A DNA stretch of 64,000 nucleotides from Kitasatospora sp. SUK 42 (GTDB taxonomy: Bacteria; Actinomycetota; Actinomycetes; Streptomycetales; Streptomycetaceae): positions 62,001 through 126,000 of the forward strand of contig NZ_LFMD02000007.1 of assembly GCF_015776785.2 (NCBI RefSeq), read 5' to 3'. Positions 1 through 11,170 of the stretch are shown piece after piece (within the stretch, counting starts at the first letter, position 1; each line of letters begins with the position of its first letter). The notes under the pieces are model-generated. The model was not told where the DNA came from and searched no databases. It saw only the letters and a program-made list of their open reading frames with translations. The position numbers and the translations under genes were made by a program.

Positions 1-250
1 GGAGCTGGACGGGCGTGCCGGCGGGCAGCACGAAGTGCCCGGTGCCGCCCGCCGGTACGGGCGCGGACGGCGGCGGTGCCGCCACCGGAACAGGGGCCGG
101 AACAGGAGCCGGAACGGGACCGGGAACAGAACCGGGAGCAGGCGCCGAAGCGGGAGCCCGCACGGGCGGGGCCGCCGGACGGACCGGCGGCGGAACCGGC
201 GGAACAGCGGGACGCGGCGGGACCTGCCCGCCCCCGGTGTACTGCGTCAC
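1..250 (-). CDS. partial proline/alanine-rich protein, N-terminus only
   Basis: An open frame runs from a GTG at 250 leftward off the window edge, giving the first 83 residues. The GTG is preceded at good spacing by a GGGAGG ribosome binding site. The visible part begins V-T-Q-Y-T-G-G-G and is then almost wholly Pro, Ala and Val with few charges, which looks like a disordered N-terminal tail. The last visible residues (GHFVLPAGTPVQL) look more folded. I do not recognise the family. It lies 84 bases downstream of aroQ on the same strand, behind a strong hairpin, so it is probably a separate transcription unit. Confidence 0.6.
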   Translation of the reverse strand, partial: MTQYTGGGQVPPRPAVPPVPPPVRPAAPPVRAPASAPAPGSVPGPVPAPVPAPVPVAAPPPSAPVPAGGTGHFVLPAGTPVQL

Positions 251-286
251 GGCACCTCCCGACACCTCTCAGCGGGGACACTACAC

Positions 287-325
287 GGCGGCCCGGCGGC
301 GGGCACAGTCCGCCGCCGGGCCGCC
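287..325 (-). terminator. hairpin after the aro operon
   Basis: A perfect 16-base-pair GC stem (287-302 with 310-325) closes a 7-base loop just past the aroQ stop. There is no T tract, as is common for actinobacterial terminators. It separates aroQ from the next minus-strand gene. Confidence 0.6.
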
Positions 326-334
326 CGGTGAGGG

Positions 335-775
335 TCAGCGCGTGGCGAGCCGCTCCGCCAGCGCCCGCAGCGCCAGCTCGTACGACCCGATCCCGAACCC
401 GGCGATGGTGCCGGAGGCGACCGCGGAGATCACCGAGTTGTGTCGGAAGGTCTCCCGGGCGTACGGGTTGGAGATGTGCACCTCGATCAGCGGCGCGGTG
501 CGCTGCGCGGCGGCGTCCCGCATCGCGTACGAGTAGTGGGTGAAGGCGCCCGGGTTGATCACCACGGGCACCTGCCCGTCGGCCGCCTCGTGCAGCCACT
601 CCACCATCTGCTGCTCGGAGTTGGTCTCGTGCACCTCGACCTCGAAGCCGAACTCCTTGCCCAGCGCGGTGCAGCGCTCGACCAGCCCGGCGTACGAGGT
701 GGCGCCGTAGACGTCCGGCTCGCGGCTGCCCAGCCGGCCGAGGTTGGGCCCGTTGAGCACCATCACCCGGGTCAT
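335..775 (-). CDS. aroQ: 3-dehydroquinate dehydratase, type II (AroQ)
   Basis: A cytoplasmic enzyme that converts 3-dehydroquinate to 3-dehydroshikimate, step three of the shikimate pathway. The 146-residue product has the type II length and order of motifs: N-terminal VLNGPNLGRLGSREPDVYG with the catalytic Tyr near residue 23, ETNSEQQMVEWLH, NPGAFTHYSYAMRDA, IEVHISN with the catalytic His, and HNSVISAVASGTIAGFG. The ATG at 775 overlaps the aroB stop by 4 bases, so translation is probably coupled. It is the last gene of the aroC-aroK-aroB-aroQ unit. Confidence 0.95.
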   Translation of the reverse strand: MTRVMVLNGPNLGRLGSREPDVYGATSYAGLVERCTALGKEFGFEVEVHETNSEQQMVEWLHEAADGQVPVVINPGAFTHYSYAMRDAAAQRTAPLIEVHISNPYARETFRHNSVISAVASGTIAGFGIGSYELALRALAERLATR

Positions 776-1863
776 GCCGACACCTCCGCGTACGCGGCGA
801 CCAGCAGGGACGGGTCCGGGCCCTCCAGGACGGAGGTCTTGCCGAGGCCGTCCAGGACGACGAAGCGGATCAGGTCGCCGCGCGACTTCTTGTCGATCTT
901 CATCGCGTCCAGCAGCTTCGGCCAGGCGTCCGCCCGGTAGCTCAGCGGCAGACCGACCGAGGCCAGCACGGTGCGGTGCCGGTCGGCGGTCTCGTCGTCC
1001 AACCGCCCGGCCAGGCGGCCGAGTTCGGCGGCGAAGACCATGCCGATGGAGATCGCCGCGCCGTGCCGCCACTTGTAGCGCTCGTTACGCTCGATGGCGT
1101 GGCCGAGGGTGTGGCCGTAGTTGAGGATCTCGCGGCGGCCGGACTCCTTGAGGTCGCCGGAGACCACGTCGGCCTTGACCTGGATGGCCCGGCGGATCAG
1201 CTCGACGGTGTGCGGGCCGGCCGGGGTCTTGGCGCCCTCCGGGTCGGCCTCGATCAGGTCGAGGATGGCCGGGTCGGCGATGAAGCCGCACTTGATGACC
1301 TCGGCGAGGCCGGAGACGTAGTCGTGCTTGGGCACGGTCTCCAGGGTGTCGAGGTCGGCCAGCACGCCCACCGGCGGGTGGAAGGCGCCGACCATGTTCT
1401 TGCCCTCGGCGATGTTGATGCCGGTCTTGCCGCCGACGGCCGCGTCGACCATGCCGAGCAGCGTGGTGGGCATCGAGATCCAGCGCACCCCGCGCAGCCA
1501 GGTGGCCGCGACGAAGCCGGCCAGGTCGGTGGTGGCACCGCCGCCGAGGCCGAGGATGACGTCACTGCGGGTGAAGCCGGTCTGCCCGAGCACCGACCAG
1601 CAGTACGCGGCGACCTCGGCGCTCTTCGCCTCCTCGGCGTTCGGCACCTGCAGCACGATCGCCTCGTAGCCCTCGCCGAGCAGGTCCTCGCGGATGGCGT
1701 CGGCGGTGGCGGTCAGCGCCTCCGGGTGGATGATCGCGACCCGCTTGGCGCGGGGGCCGATCAGCGGCGCCAGCTCACCGAGCAGCCGGTGCCCGATCAG
1801 CACGTCGTACGGGTCGTGGCCGGCACTGCCGCCGACGTGGATCCTGACGGTGTTGTCAGTCAT
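772..1863 (-). CDS. aroB: 3-dehydroquinate synthase
   Basis: Converts DAHP to 3-dehydroquinate using NAD and a divalent metal, the second step of the shikimate pathway. The 363-residue product shows the NAD-binding stretch LGLGGGATTDLAGFVAA, the conserved SMPTTLLGMVDAAVGGKTGIN segment, KNMVGAFHPP, and the metal-binding GLAEVIK and GHTLGHAIE motifs. The start ATG lies inside the last 8 bases of aroK, and the stop overlaps aroQ by 4 bases. Both ends therefore suggest one polycistronic message. Confidence 0.97.
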   Translation of the reverse strand: MTDNTVRIHVGGSAGHDPYDVLIGHRLLGELAPLIGPRAKRVAIIHPEALTATADAIREDLLGEGYEAIVLQVPNAEEAKSAEVAAYCWSVLGQTGFTRSDVILGLGGGATTDLAGFVAATWLRGVRWISMPTTLLGMVDAAVGGKTGINIAEGKNMVGAFHPPVGVLADLDTLETVPKHDYVSGLAEVIKCGFIADPAILDLIEADPEGAKTPAGPHTVELIRRAIQVKADVVSGDLKESGRREILNYGHTLGHAIERNERYKWRHGAAISIGMVFAAELGRLAGRLDDETADRHRTVLASVGLPLSYRADAWPKLLDAMKIDKKSRGDLIRFVVLDGLGKTSVLEGPDPSLLVAAYAEVSA

Positions 1864-2377
1864 GGGGGGTCTTCAGCTCCAGTGCTTCCAGTACGGCGTC
1901 CGCGACCTGCTCGGGGGTGCGTCCGGCGGTGTCGACCACCACGGTGGCCACGTCGAGGTAGAGGGGGCGGCGGGCCTCCATCAGCTCGCGCCAGCGGGCC
2001 CGCGGGTTGACGGCCAGCAGCGGGCGCGGGGCGTCGAGGCCGGTCCGCTTGACGGCGTCGCCCAGCGGGACCTCCAGGAAGACCACCGGCAGCTCGCGCA
2101 GCAGCTCGCGGGTGGCCTCGGCCATCACCGCGCCACCACCGAGCGCCAGCACCCCGCCGTGCTCCGCCGCGGCCGCGCGCACCGCGCGGATCTCCAGCTC
2201 GCGGAAGTGCGGCTCGCCCTCGTCGATGAAGATCTCCGGGATGGGCTTGCCGGCCACCGCCTCGATGTCGGCGTCGGTGTCCCGGAAGCCGACTCCGAGG
2301 CGCTCGGCCAGGGCCCGCCCGACGGTGGACTTGCCACTGCCGGGCGGGCCGACCAGCACAATGATCGGTGAGCTCAT
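1856..2377 (-). CDS. aroK: shikimate kinase
   Basis: Phosphorylates shikimate at O3 with ATP. The 173-residue product has the P-loop GPPGSGKSTVG near residues 10-20, the shikimate-binding DTDADIE, the FRELE segment and the GGGAV motif, and the lid region with RPLL. This is the normal size for a monofunctional kinase. The ATG at 2377 overlaps the aroC stop by 4 bases, and the gene end overlaps aroB by 8 bases. Confidence 0.97.
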   Translation of the reverse strand: MSSPIIVLVGPPGSGKSTVGRALAERLGVGFRDTDADIEAVAGKPIPEIFIDEGEPHFRELEIRAVRAAAAEHGGVLALGGGAVMAEATRELLRELPVVFLEVPLGDAVKRTGLDAPRPLLAVNPRARWRELMEARRPLYLDVATVVVDTAGRTPEQVADAVLEALELKTPHD

Positions 2378-3558
2378 CGGATGATCAGGTTGTCGAGGTA
2401 GCCCTGCACGTTGCGGCGGGTCTCGGAGACGTTGTCGCCGCCGAACTTCTCGTTCACCGCGTCGGCCAGCACCAGCGCGACCATCGCCTCGGCGACGATG
2501 CCCGCGGCGGGCACCGCGCAGACGTCCGAGCGCTGGTGGTGCGCCTTGGCCGGCTCGCCGGTGCGCACGTCCAGGGTCTGCAGCGCCCGCGGCACGGTGG
2601 CGATCGGCTTCATCGCGGCGCGCACCCGCAGCACCTCGCCGGTGGACAGGCCACCCTCGGTGCCGCCGGAGCGGCCGGAGGTGCGCTTGACGCCCTCCGC
2701 CGTCGGGACGATCTCGTCGTGCGCCTTCGAACCCGGCACCCGGGCCAGCTCGAAGCCGTCGCCGACCTCGACGCCCTTGATCGCCTGGATGCCCATCAGC
2801 GCGGCGGCCAGCCGGGCGTCCAGGCGGCGGTCCCAGTGCACGTGCGAGCCGAGGCCCACCGGAACGCCGTACGCGAGCACCTCGACCACGCCGCCGAGGG
2901 TGTCGCCGTCCTTGTGCGCCTGGTCGATCTCGGCGACCATCGCCTTCGAGGCGTCCGCGTCCAGGCAGCGCACCGGGTCGGCGTCCAGCCGGGCCTCGTC
3001 CGAGGGCAGCGGCAGCACGCCGGCCGGTGCCTTGGCCGCGGCCAGCTCGACCACGTGGGAGACGATCTCGATCCCGGCCACCTCGCGCAGGTACGCGCGG
3101 GCGACGGCGCCCAGCGCGACCCGGGCGGCCGTCTCCCGGGCGCTGGCGCGCTCCAGGATCGGCCGGGCCTCGTCGATCGAGTACTTCTGCATGCCGGCCA
3201 GGTCGGCGTGGCCGGGCCGGGGGCGGGTCAGCGCCTCGTTGCGGGCCAGGCCCGCCAGCACCTCGGGGTCGACCGGGTCGGCCGACATGACCTGCTCCCA
3301 CTTCGGCCACTCGGTGTTGCCAACCATGATCGCCACCGGGCTGCCCATGGTCAGGCCGTGGCGGACCCCGCCGAGGAAGGTGACCTCGTCCTGTTCGAAC
3401 TTCATCCGCGCCCCGCGGCCATAGCCGAGCCGGCGGCGCGCCAGCGCGTCGGCCACCACATCGGTGGTGACCGGTACACCGGCGGGCAGGCCTTCCAGCG
3501 TCGCGACGAGTGCGGGGCCGTGCGACTCCCCCGCCGTCAGCCAGCGCAACGTACCCAA
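2374..3558 (-). CDS. aroC: chorismate synthase
   Basis: Makes chorismate from EPSP, using reduced FMN as cofactor. I chose the TTG at 3558 as start because an AAGGAG site sits five bases upstream and the product then begins LGTLRWLTAGESHG, matching the family N-terminus. This gives 394 residues; a GTG at 3588 would add ten residues but has no such site. Conserved features include GESHGPAL, RRRLGYGRGARM, RPGHADL, RASARETAARVA and SGRSGGTEGGLS. It heads the aroC-K-B-Q run, 161 bases downstream of aroE on the same strand. Confidence 0.95.
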   Translation of the reverse strand: MGTLRWLTAGESHGPALVATLEGLPAGVPVTTDVVADALARRRLGYGRGARMKFEQDEVTFLGGVRHGLTMGSPVAIMVGNTEWPKWEQVMSADPVDPEVLAGLARNEALTRPRPGHADLAGMQKYSIDEARPILERASARETAARVALGAVARAYLREVAGIEIVSHVVELAAAKAPAGVLPLPSDEARLDADPVRCLDADASKAMVAEIDQAHKDGDTLGGVVEVLAYGVPVGLGSHVHWDRRLDARLAAALMGIQAIKGVEVGDGFELARVPGSKAHDEIVPTAEGVKRTSGRSGGTEGGLSTGEVLRVRAAMKPIATVPRALQTLDVRTGEPAKAHHQRSDVCAVPAAGIVAEAMVALVLADAVNEKFGGDNVSETRRNVQGYLDNLIIR

Positions 3559-3719
3559 CGGAGCTCCTTCATCAGCGGGCCGGCCCACGGCACCGCCGCG
3601 GCCCGCCCGAGCGTGCCTTCCGACTGAATCCTTTCATGCCCCAGCAGCCCCCGGGGGCACAGTCCGCGTGACGGACGGCAACGGCCACGATTCCGGCCCC
3701 GCCCCGCCCCGGCTCCGGC

Positions 3720-4550
3720 TCAGCGCCCGGCCAGCGCCTTCTCCCCCGCCTCGCGCATCGCCGCCAGCGGGCCGGGCACCCGCCCGGTGAAGGCCTCGCT
3801 CTGCAGGACCGCCTGGTGCACCAGCAGGTCCAGCCCGCCGAGGACGGTCGCCCCGCGCTCGGCGCAGGCGGCCGCCAGCGCCGTCGGCCACGGGTGGTAG
3901 AGCACGTCGAACAGCGCCCCCGGCGCTGCGGTCAGCGCGTCCGCGAAGCCGTCGGTCGCCCCGACGGGCGTGGTGGAGACGGTCAGCGGCCGCTCCAGCG
4001 CCTCGGCGCCGCGCTCCCAGTCGGCGGTCCGCAGCGCGAGGCCCAGCCGCTCGCCCAGCTCGGCCATCTCCCGGGCCCGCTCGGCGCTGCGCACGTAGAC
4101 CGTCACCTCGCCGGTGCAGATCTGGGCGAGCGCGGCCAGCGCCGAGGAGGCGGTCGCCCCGGCGCCCAGGACGGCGGCGGCCGGCACCTCGGTGATGCCG
4201 CGCTCGCGCAGCGCGTTCACCAGCCCGGGGACGTCGGTGTTGTCCCCGGTGCGGCGCCCGTCGGCGGTGAACACCACCGTGTTCACCGCGTCCACCGAGC
4301 GGGCCGTCGCGCTGACCTCGTCGAGCAGCGGGATGATCGCCCGCTTGAGGGGCATGGTCAGCGACAGCCCGGCCCACTCGGCCTCGTCCAGCCCGGCGAC
4401 GAAGCCGGGCAACGCGGCCTCGGCGACGTCGAAGCGGTCGTAGCGCCAGCCGTCCAGCCCGAGCGCCGCGAAGGCGGCCCGGTGCAGGTCCGGCGAGAGC
4501 GAGTGGGCGATCGGCGAGCCGAGAACGGCCGCCCGGTGCTTGCTGGTCAA
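3720..4550 (-). CDS. aroE: shikimate dehydrogenase
   Basis: Reduces 3-dehydroshikimate to shikimate with NADPH. The 276-residue product has the substrate-binding GSPIAHSLSPDLH at the N-terminus, the catalytic Lys in SLTMPLK, DAVNTVV, GDNTDVPG, and a nucleotide-binding loop VLGAGATASSALAA that is a variant of the usual GAGGA. The start is TTG at 4550, with a GAGAGG site five bases before it. It completes the pathway set with aroC-K-B-Q and lies 34 bases downstream of the first mltG on the same strand. Confidence 0.93.
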   Translation of the reverse strand: MTSKHRAAVLGSPIAHSLSPDLHRAAFAALGLDGWRYDRFDVAEAALPGFVAGLDEAEWAGLSLTMPLKRAIIPLLDEVSATARSVDAVNTVVFTADGRRTGDNTDVPGLVNALRERGITEVPAAAVLGAGATASSALAALAQICTGEVTVYVRSAERAREMAELGERLGLALRTADWERGAEALERPLTVSTTPVGATDGFADALTAAPGALFDVLYHPWPTALAAACAERGATVLGGLDLLVHQAVLQSEAFTGRVPGPLAAMREAGEKALAGR

Positions 4551-4584
4551 CGCTGCCTCTCCGCGAACTGTCGTGCGGCCGTGG

Positions 4585-6441
4585 TCACTTCTTGGTGGTG
4601 CAGTGGCCGCGCGCCTCGTCGAAGCCCTGCCCGGCCGCCTGGCAGTACTCCTTGACGTTGGCGTAGTGCTCCTTGCTCGTCTCGGCGAACCGGGTCTCGG
4701 TCGGGGACATCGCGATGAAGTACAGCCACTTGCCGTCCGCCGGGTGCAGCACCGCGTTGAGCGCGTCGTCGCCGGGGTTGGAGATCGGACCGGGCGGCAG
4801 GCCCGGGTTGATGTAGGTGTTGTACTTGTTGGACGCGTCGTCCATGTCCTTCTTGTCGAGGTCCTTGCGGCCCAGCGAGTACTGGAGCGTGGTGTCCATG
4901 CCGAGCTTGTGGTTGATCTCGCCGCCGGCGGCCAGCCGGTTCTGGATGGTCTTGGCCATCTTGGCGAAGTCCGCCGGGTTGTTGCCCTCGCGCTGGAGGA
5001 TGCTCGCCTCGATGAGCACCTCGTAGCCGGTCTTCAGCCCCACCGAGGCGGCCTGGGAGTCCAGGTTGGCGTACTTCTCGGTGGCGTTCTTCACCATCTG
5101 CTTGAGCAGGTCCTCGGGCTTCATGCCCTCGGCGAGGTTGTAGCGGGTCGGCCAGAGGAAGCCCTCGATGTTGCCGTTCGCGTACGCGGGCAGGCCGAGG
5201 TCGTTGACCTGGGCCTTGGCGACGCCCGCCGTGGTGCCCGCCTGGAGCTTCAGCTTGCCGTCGATCAGGGCGTAGATCTCGGTGGAGTTCTTGCCCTCCG
5301 GGACGACGATCGCCGCACCGCCCGCCTGGGTGAGCAGTTCGTTGAGCGCGGCGGCGGCCGGCATCTCCTTCTTCAGCCCGTAGTAGCCGTACTGGATGTT
5401 GCCGCACTTGGGCTCGGCGTTGCAGGCCGTGGTGAACGCGTCGACGCTCTTGACCACGCCGGCGTTCTTCAGCGCCAGGCCGATCTGCCCGCCGACGGCG
5501 CCCTTCTTGACCTCGACCTGGACGGACCCGGTGCCCTCGCCGGTGTAGTCCGGCGGCGGCCCGAAGTGGTTCTGGTAGAAGCCGTAGCCCCACCAGCCGG
5601 CCCCGCCCACGGCGCCGAGCAGCACCAGGGCGACCAACAGGCAGGCACCGCCGTTGCGGCGGCCCGACTTCTTGCCCTTCTCCTTGCGCTTCTTCTGCCC
5701 CTCGCGCGAGTCGTCCTGCTCGCCGAGGAAGCCGATCTCCTCGGCCTCGGCGTGCTCGTCGAGGTAGCCGCCGTCCTCCAGGTGGGCGTCCTCGTGGCCG
5801 TCCCACTCCTCGGTCTCGGCCTCGTGCACGGCGCCCACCGGGTCGGCGCCGGACTCCAGCGCGGCGGCCTCGGCCTCCCAGTCGATGCCGTCCGGGCCCA
5901 GGCCCGAGGCGGGCGCAGCCGGCTGGGCCTGCGGCACCTGCTGCTGGACCTGCTGCTGAACGGGCTGCTGCTGGATCGGCATCTGCTGCTGCGGCGGCAC
6001 CATCTGCTGCGGGTGACCCTGCTGCGGCATCTGCTGCTGGGACTGCATCTGCTGCTGGGGATAGCCCTGCTGCTGGGGCTGCATCATCTGGTCGGGATAA
6101 CCCTGCTGCTGCGCGTACCCCTGCTGCGGCATCCCCGGCTGCATCGGCACCTGCTGCTGCATCATCTGCTGCGGGTGGCCCTGCTGCGGCATCTGCTGCT
6201 GGGACTGCATCATCTGCTCGGGATAACCCTGCTGCTGGGGGTACCCCTGTTGCGCGTACCCCTGCTGCTGCCCGTCCCCGTACGGCTGCTGGCCCTGCTG
6301 GACCTGCTGCCCCTGCTGCGGGTACTGCTGCTGCCACTGGCCGTCCTGCTGGCCGGGGACCGGCTGCTGGCCGCCGTACCCGGGATCACCGGGGTGCCAC
6401 GGCTCGCCCTGGGGGCCGTAGCCCCGACCCAGATCGGTCAT
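4585..6441 (-). CDS. mltG: endolytic transglycosylase MltG with glutamine-rich cytoplasmic tail
   Basis: MltG (YceG family) cleaves nascent peptidoglycan strands at the membrane and is thought to set glycan chain length. The 618-residue product is much longer than the usual 330-450. Residues 25-172 are Gln/Tyr/Pro/Met-rich, 181-250 are acidic, a Lys/Arg patch precedes one membrane helix near 265-285, and the YceG domain fills the rest. The catalytic Glu is in SILQREGNN near residue 485, followed by IQNRLAAGGEINHKLGMDTTLQYS and the conserved PGLPPGPISNPG. The long tail should lie in the cytoplasm and could bind partners. ATG at 6441 follows an AAGGGG site. Confidence 0.93.
   Translation of the reverse strand: MTDLGRGYGPQGEPWHPGDPGYGGQQPVPGQQDGQWQQQYPQQGQQVQQGQQPYGDGQQQGYAQQGYPQQQGYPEQMMQSQQQMPQQGHPQQMMQQQVPMQPGMPQQGYAQQQGYPDQMMQPQQQGYPQQQMQSQQQMPQQGHPQQMVPPQQQMPIQQQPVQQQVQQQVPQAQPAAPASGLGPDGIDWEAEAAALESGADPVGAVHEAETEEWDGHEDAHLEDGGYLDEHAEAEEIGFLGEQDDSREGQKKRKEKGKKSGRRNGGACLLVALVLLGAVGGAGWWGYGFYQNHFGPPPDYTGEGTGSVQVEVKKGAVGGQIGLALKNAGVVKSVDAFTTACNAEPKCGNIQYGYYGLKKEMPAAAALNELLTQAGGAAIVVPEGKNSTEIYALIDGKLKLQAGTTAGVAKAQVNDLGLPAYANGNIEGFLWPTRYNLAEGMKPEDLLKQMVKNATEKYANLDSQAASVGLKTGYEVLIEASILQREGNNPADFAKMAKTIQNRLAAGGEINHKLGMDTTLQYSLGRKDLDKKDMDDASNKYNTYINPGLPPGPISNPGDDALNAVLHPADGKWLYFIAMSPTETRFAETSKEHYANVKEYCQAAGQGFDEARGHCTTKK
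5925..6369. repeat. low-complexity CAG/CTG-rich repeat within mltG
   Basis: This stretch encodes the Gln-rich tail. It contains a near-duplicate block: the coding for QSQQQMPQQGHPQQM occurs twice (about residues 79-93 and 133-147 of MltG, near 6000-6050 and 6165-6210). The pattern suggests internal duplication and possible length variation between strains. Confidence 0.75.
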
Positions 6442-6640
6442 TGATCCCCTTAACCGACGGTGACGGCCGGAGGATCGGACCGGCCGTCCGGGACGACGCC
6501 GTCCCGGCTGATTCTCGAACCGGCGTGCTAGCGCAGCGCCTGGGAGGAGACGTTACCGTACCGCAGTCATACCTCTGCCCGGACGGACGTACCGTCAGTG
6601 AGCGACCTCACCCTCGGCACACGAGGCGCTCACGGTCCCG
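6442..6640. other. intergenic region between the two mltG genes
   Basis: This 199-base stretch is upstream of the first mltG on the minus strand. It holds the AAGGGG ribosome binding site of that gene. I see no open frame with coding character, and no convincing -35/-10 pair. Confidence 0.4.
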
Positions 6641-7867
6641 TCACGGCGTCGCCGCGGCCGTGGCCGAACCGGACGGGGAGCCGGAGGCCGAGGAGCTCGG
6701 CTTGGACGTGGGCCGGTTGGCGTTGAACTCCGCGACGTTGCGCTGGTGCACGTCGAAGCTGTCGGTGAAGCGGGTGTCCCCCGGCTTCACGGTCACGAAG
6801 TACAGCCAGTCCCCCGGCGTCGGGTCCAGCGCCGCCATGATCGCCTGCCGCCCCGGGTTGGAGATCGGGGACGGCGGCAGCCCCGCGTGCACGTAGGTGT
6901 TGTACGGGGAGTCCAGCCTGGTGTCGGTGACGGTGGTGTCCAGGGTCGACCGGCCGAGAGCGTAGTTGATCGTGGAGTCCAGCTGGAGCGGCATGCCCTT
7001 GGCCAGCCGGTTGTAGATGACACGGGCGACCTTGCCCATGTCCTCGGTGTTGTCGGCCTCGCCCTGGACCATGCTGGCCACGGTGACCAGCGCGTACACG
7101 CTCTGCCCGAGGTTCTGCGCGACGACGACGGCGTCGTCCCGGGTGAATTCCCTGCCGGCCCGGTCGACCATCTGCTTCAGGAGGTCCAGCGCGTTGGTCC
7201 CGTCGGTGACGCTGTACTTCGCCGGGAACAGGTAGCCCTCCGGGCTGCCCTTGGTGAAGTCCGGCAGGCCCAGCTCGGCGGCGTGCTCCTGGGCGGTGCG
7301 CTGGGCGGTGCCCGGCGGCAGGTTGAGCTTCTTGTCGATCGCCGCGTAGATCTGGTAGCCGCGCCAGCCCTCGGGGATGGTCAGGCCGTTGGCGTTGGCC
7401 GGGTCGATCAGGATGGCCAGCGCGGCGGCCGCCGACATCTTCTGCTTCAGCGTGTACGTGCCCGGCTGGATCCGCCCGGCGGCCGCCACACTGCCCCTGG
7501 CCGCCCGGGTGAAGGCGAGCGAGCTGGCCACCACGCCGTTGCGGACCAGTGCGGACGCGATCTGGGTCAGGCCCGCGCCCTCCGGGACGGAGACCTGGAC
7601 GCTGCCGTCGCCCTGCCCCGCGAAGTCGGCGGCGGCCGGGGGTTTGCGCTGCGCCCGGTACCAGGTGTAGCCGGTCAGCCCGATCCCGCCGAACACCGAG
7701 ACCAGCGCGAGCGCGGTGAGCCCGCAGGCGAGTCCGTTACGCCGTCGGTGCGGATCCGGCGCATCGAAGCGCGGCCGGGGCGCGCCCGGCGGACGGCCCT
7801 CCGGCTCCAGCACCGGCGCACCCAGGTGACCGGGCGTGAGCCCCGGGTAGAAGTCCTGGTCGGTCAT
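6641..7867 (-). CDS. second MltG/YceG-family endolytic transglycosylase
   Basis: A 408-residue paralogue of the adjacent MltG. A short cytoplasmic segment with an Arg-rich patch near residue 40 precedes one membrane helix (about 47-70) and a complete YceG domain. The catalytic Glu is in SMVQGEADNTEDM, followed by IYNRLAKGMPLQLDSTINYALG and PPSPISNPGR. The C-terminus ends in a Ser/Ala/Gly/Pro tail. It lacks the Gln-rich tail of its neighbour. The start is ATG at 7867. A perfect terminator lies upstream, so it is probably transcribed separately from ruvX. Both paralogues keep the catalytic residues and look functional. Confidence 0.9.
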   Translation of the reverse strand: MTDQDFYPGLTPGHLGAPVLEPEGRPPGAPRPRFDAPDPHRRRNGLACGLTALALVSVFGGIGLTGYTWYRAQRKPPAAADFAGQGDGSVQVSVPEGAGLTQIASALVRNGVVASSLAFTRAARGSVAAAGRIQPGTYTLKQKMSAAAALAILIDPANANGLTIPEGWRGYQIYAAIDKKLNLPPGTAQRTAQEHAAELGLPDFTKGSPEGYLFPAKYSVTDGTNALDLLKQMVDRAGREFTRDDAVVVAQNLGQSVYALVTVASMVQGEADNTEDMGKVARVIYNRLAKGMPLQLDSTINYALGRSTLDTTVTDTRLDSPYNTYVHAGLPPSPISNPGRQAIMAALDPTPGDWLYFVTVKPGDTRFTDSFDVHQRNVAEFNANRPTSKPSSSASGSPSGSATAAATP

Positions 7868-7911
7868 GGCTCGCGCCCCCTCGGCGGTCCCGAATCGGTC
7901 CGAGTCGGTCC

Positions 7912-7949
7912 GTTTCCCTTCCTGATCGACCTGAAATCGATCGGGAAAC
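7912..7949 (-). promoter_or_regulatory. 5' leader hairpin of the second mltG
   Basis: Eight-base arms CGTTTCCC/GGGAAACG (7911-7918 with 7943-7950) flank an inner GATCGA/TCGATC pairing. The structure lies between the upstream terminator and the mltG start, so it should sit in the 5' leader or overlap the promoter. Its role is unknown. Confidence 0.4.
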
Positions 7950-7964
7950 GGAGTCGAACGAAAA

Positions 7965-7996
7965 GGGGTCCGTGCGGACGCGTCCGCACGGACCCC
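7965..7996 (-). terminator. Rho-independent terminator after ruvX
   Basis: A perfect 32-base palindrome (GGGGTCCGTGCGGACG and its complement) is followed on the minus strand by TTTT. It ends the transcript of the DUF948-DUF6167-alaS-ruvX unit, 25 bases past the ruvX stop. Confidence 0.88.
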
Positions 7997-8021
7997 TCAA
8001 CGGGACGTTAGATCAGGCCGG

Positions 8022-8500
8022 TCAGCCGACCGCCTCGACGCTCTCACCGGGCGGGCGTCCGCTCACCCGTTCGGACTCAAGGGCGGTCTGGAGGATCACC
8101 ACGGCGGCGGCCTGGTCGACCACCGAACGGCCCTTCTTCGCCTTGACCCCGGAGGCGCGCAGCCCGTGGGTCGCGGTGACGGTCGACATCCGCTCGTCCA
8201 CCAGCCGCACCGGCACCGGGTAGAGCCGGTTGGCCAGCCGCGCCGCGTACGCACGGACCTTCTCCGCCGCCGGGCCCTCCTTGCCGCTGAGCGAACGCGG
8301 CAGCCCGACGATCACCTCGATCGCGTCGTACTCCTCGGCGATCGCGGCGATCCTGGCCTGCGACTTCACCCCCGCCGGGACGGTCTCCACGGGCGTGGCG
8401 AGCACCCCGTCGGGGTCGCAGGACGCGACCCCGATCCGGGCGTCACCGACGTCGACGGCGATCCGCCGCCCACGCCGGAAGGGCCTCTCCTCGAACTCCA

Positions 8501-8501
<1 letters not shown>
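8022..8501 (-). CDS. ruvX: RuvX/YqgF-family Holliday junction resolvase-like protein (pre-16S rRNA nuclease)
   Basis: A 159-residue RNase H-fold protein of the YqgF family, involved in maturing the 5' end of 16S rRNA. Visible motifs are AVDVGDARIGVA with the first catalytic Asp, IVGLPRSLSGKEGPAAEKVR, LVDERMSTVTA with the catalytic Glu, and VVDQAAAVVILQ with the last Asp. The ATG shares one base with the alaS stop (TGATG), so translation is probably coupled. Association of alaS with ruvX is common in actinobacteria. Confidence 0.93.

Positions 8502-11169
<2,668 letters not shown>

Positions 11170-11170
<1 letters not shown>

Noticed and set aside
3647..3658. Terminator after aroE (GCCCCCGGGGGC)
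   Set aside because: The palindrome has no loop space for a strong stem and no T tract, so I do not call it a terminator.
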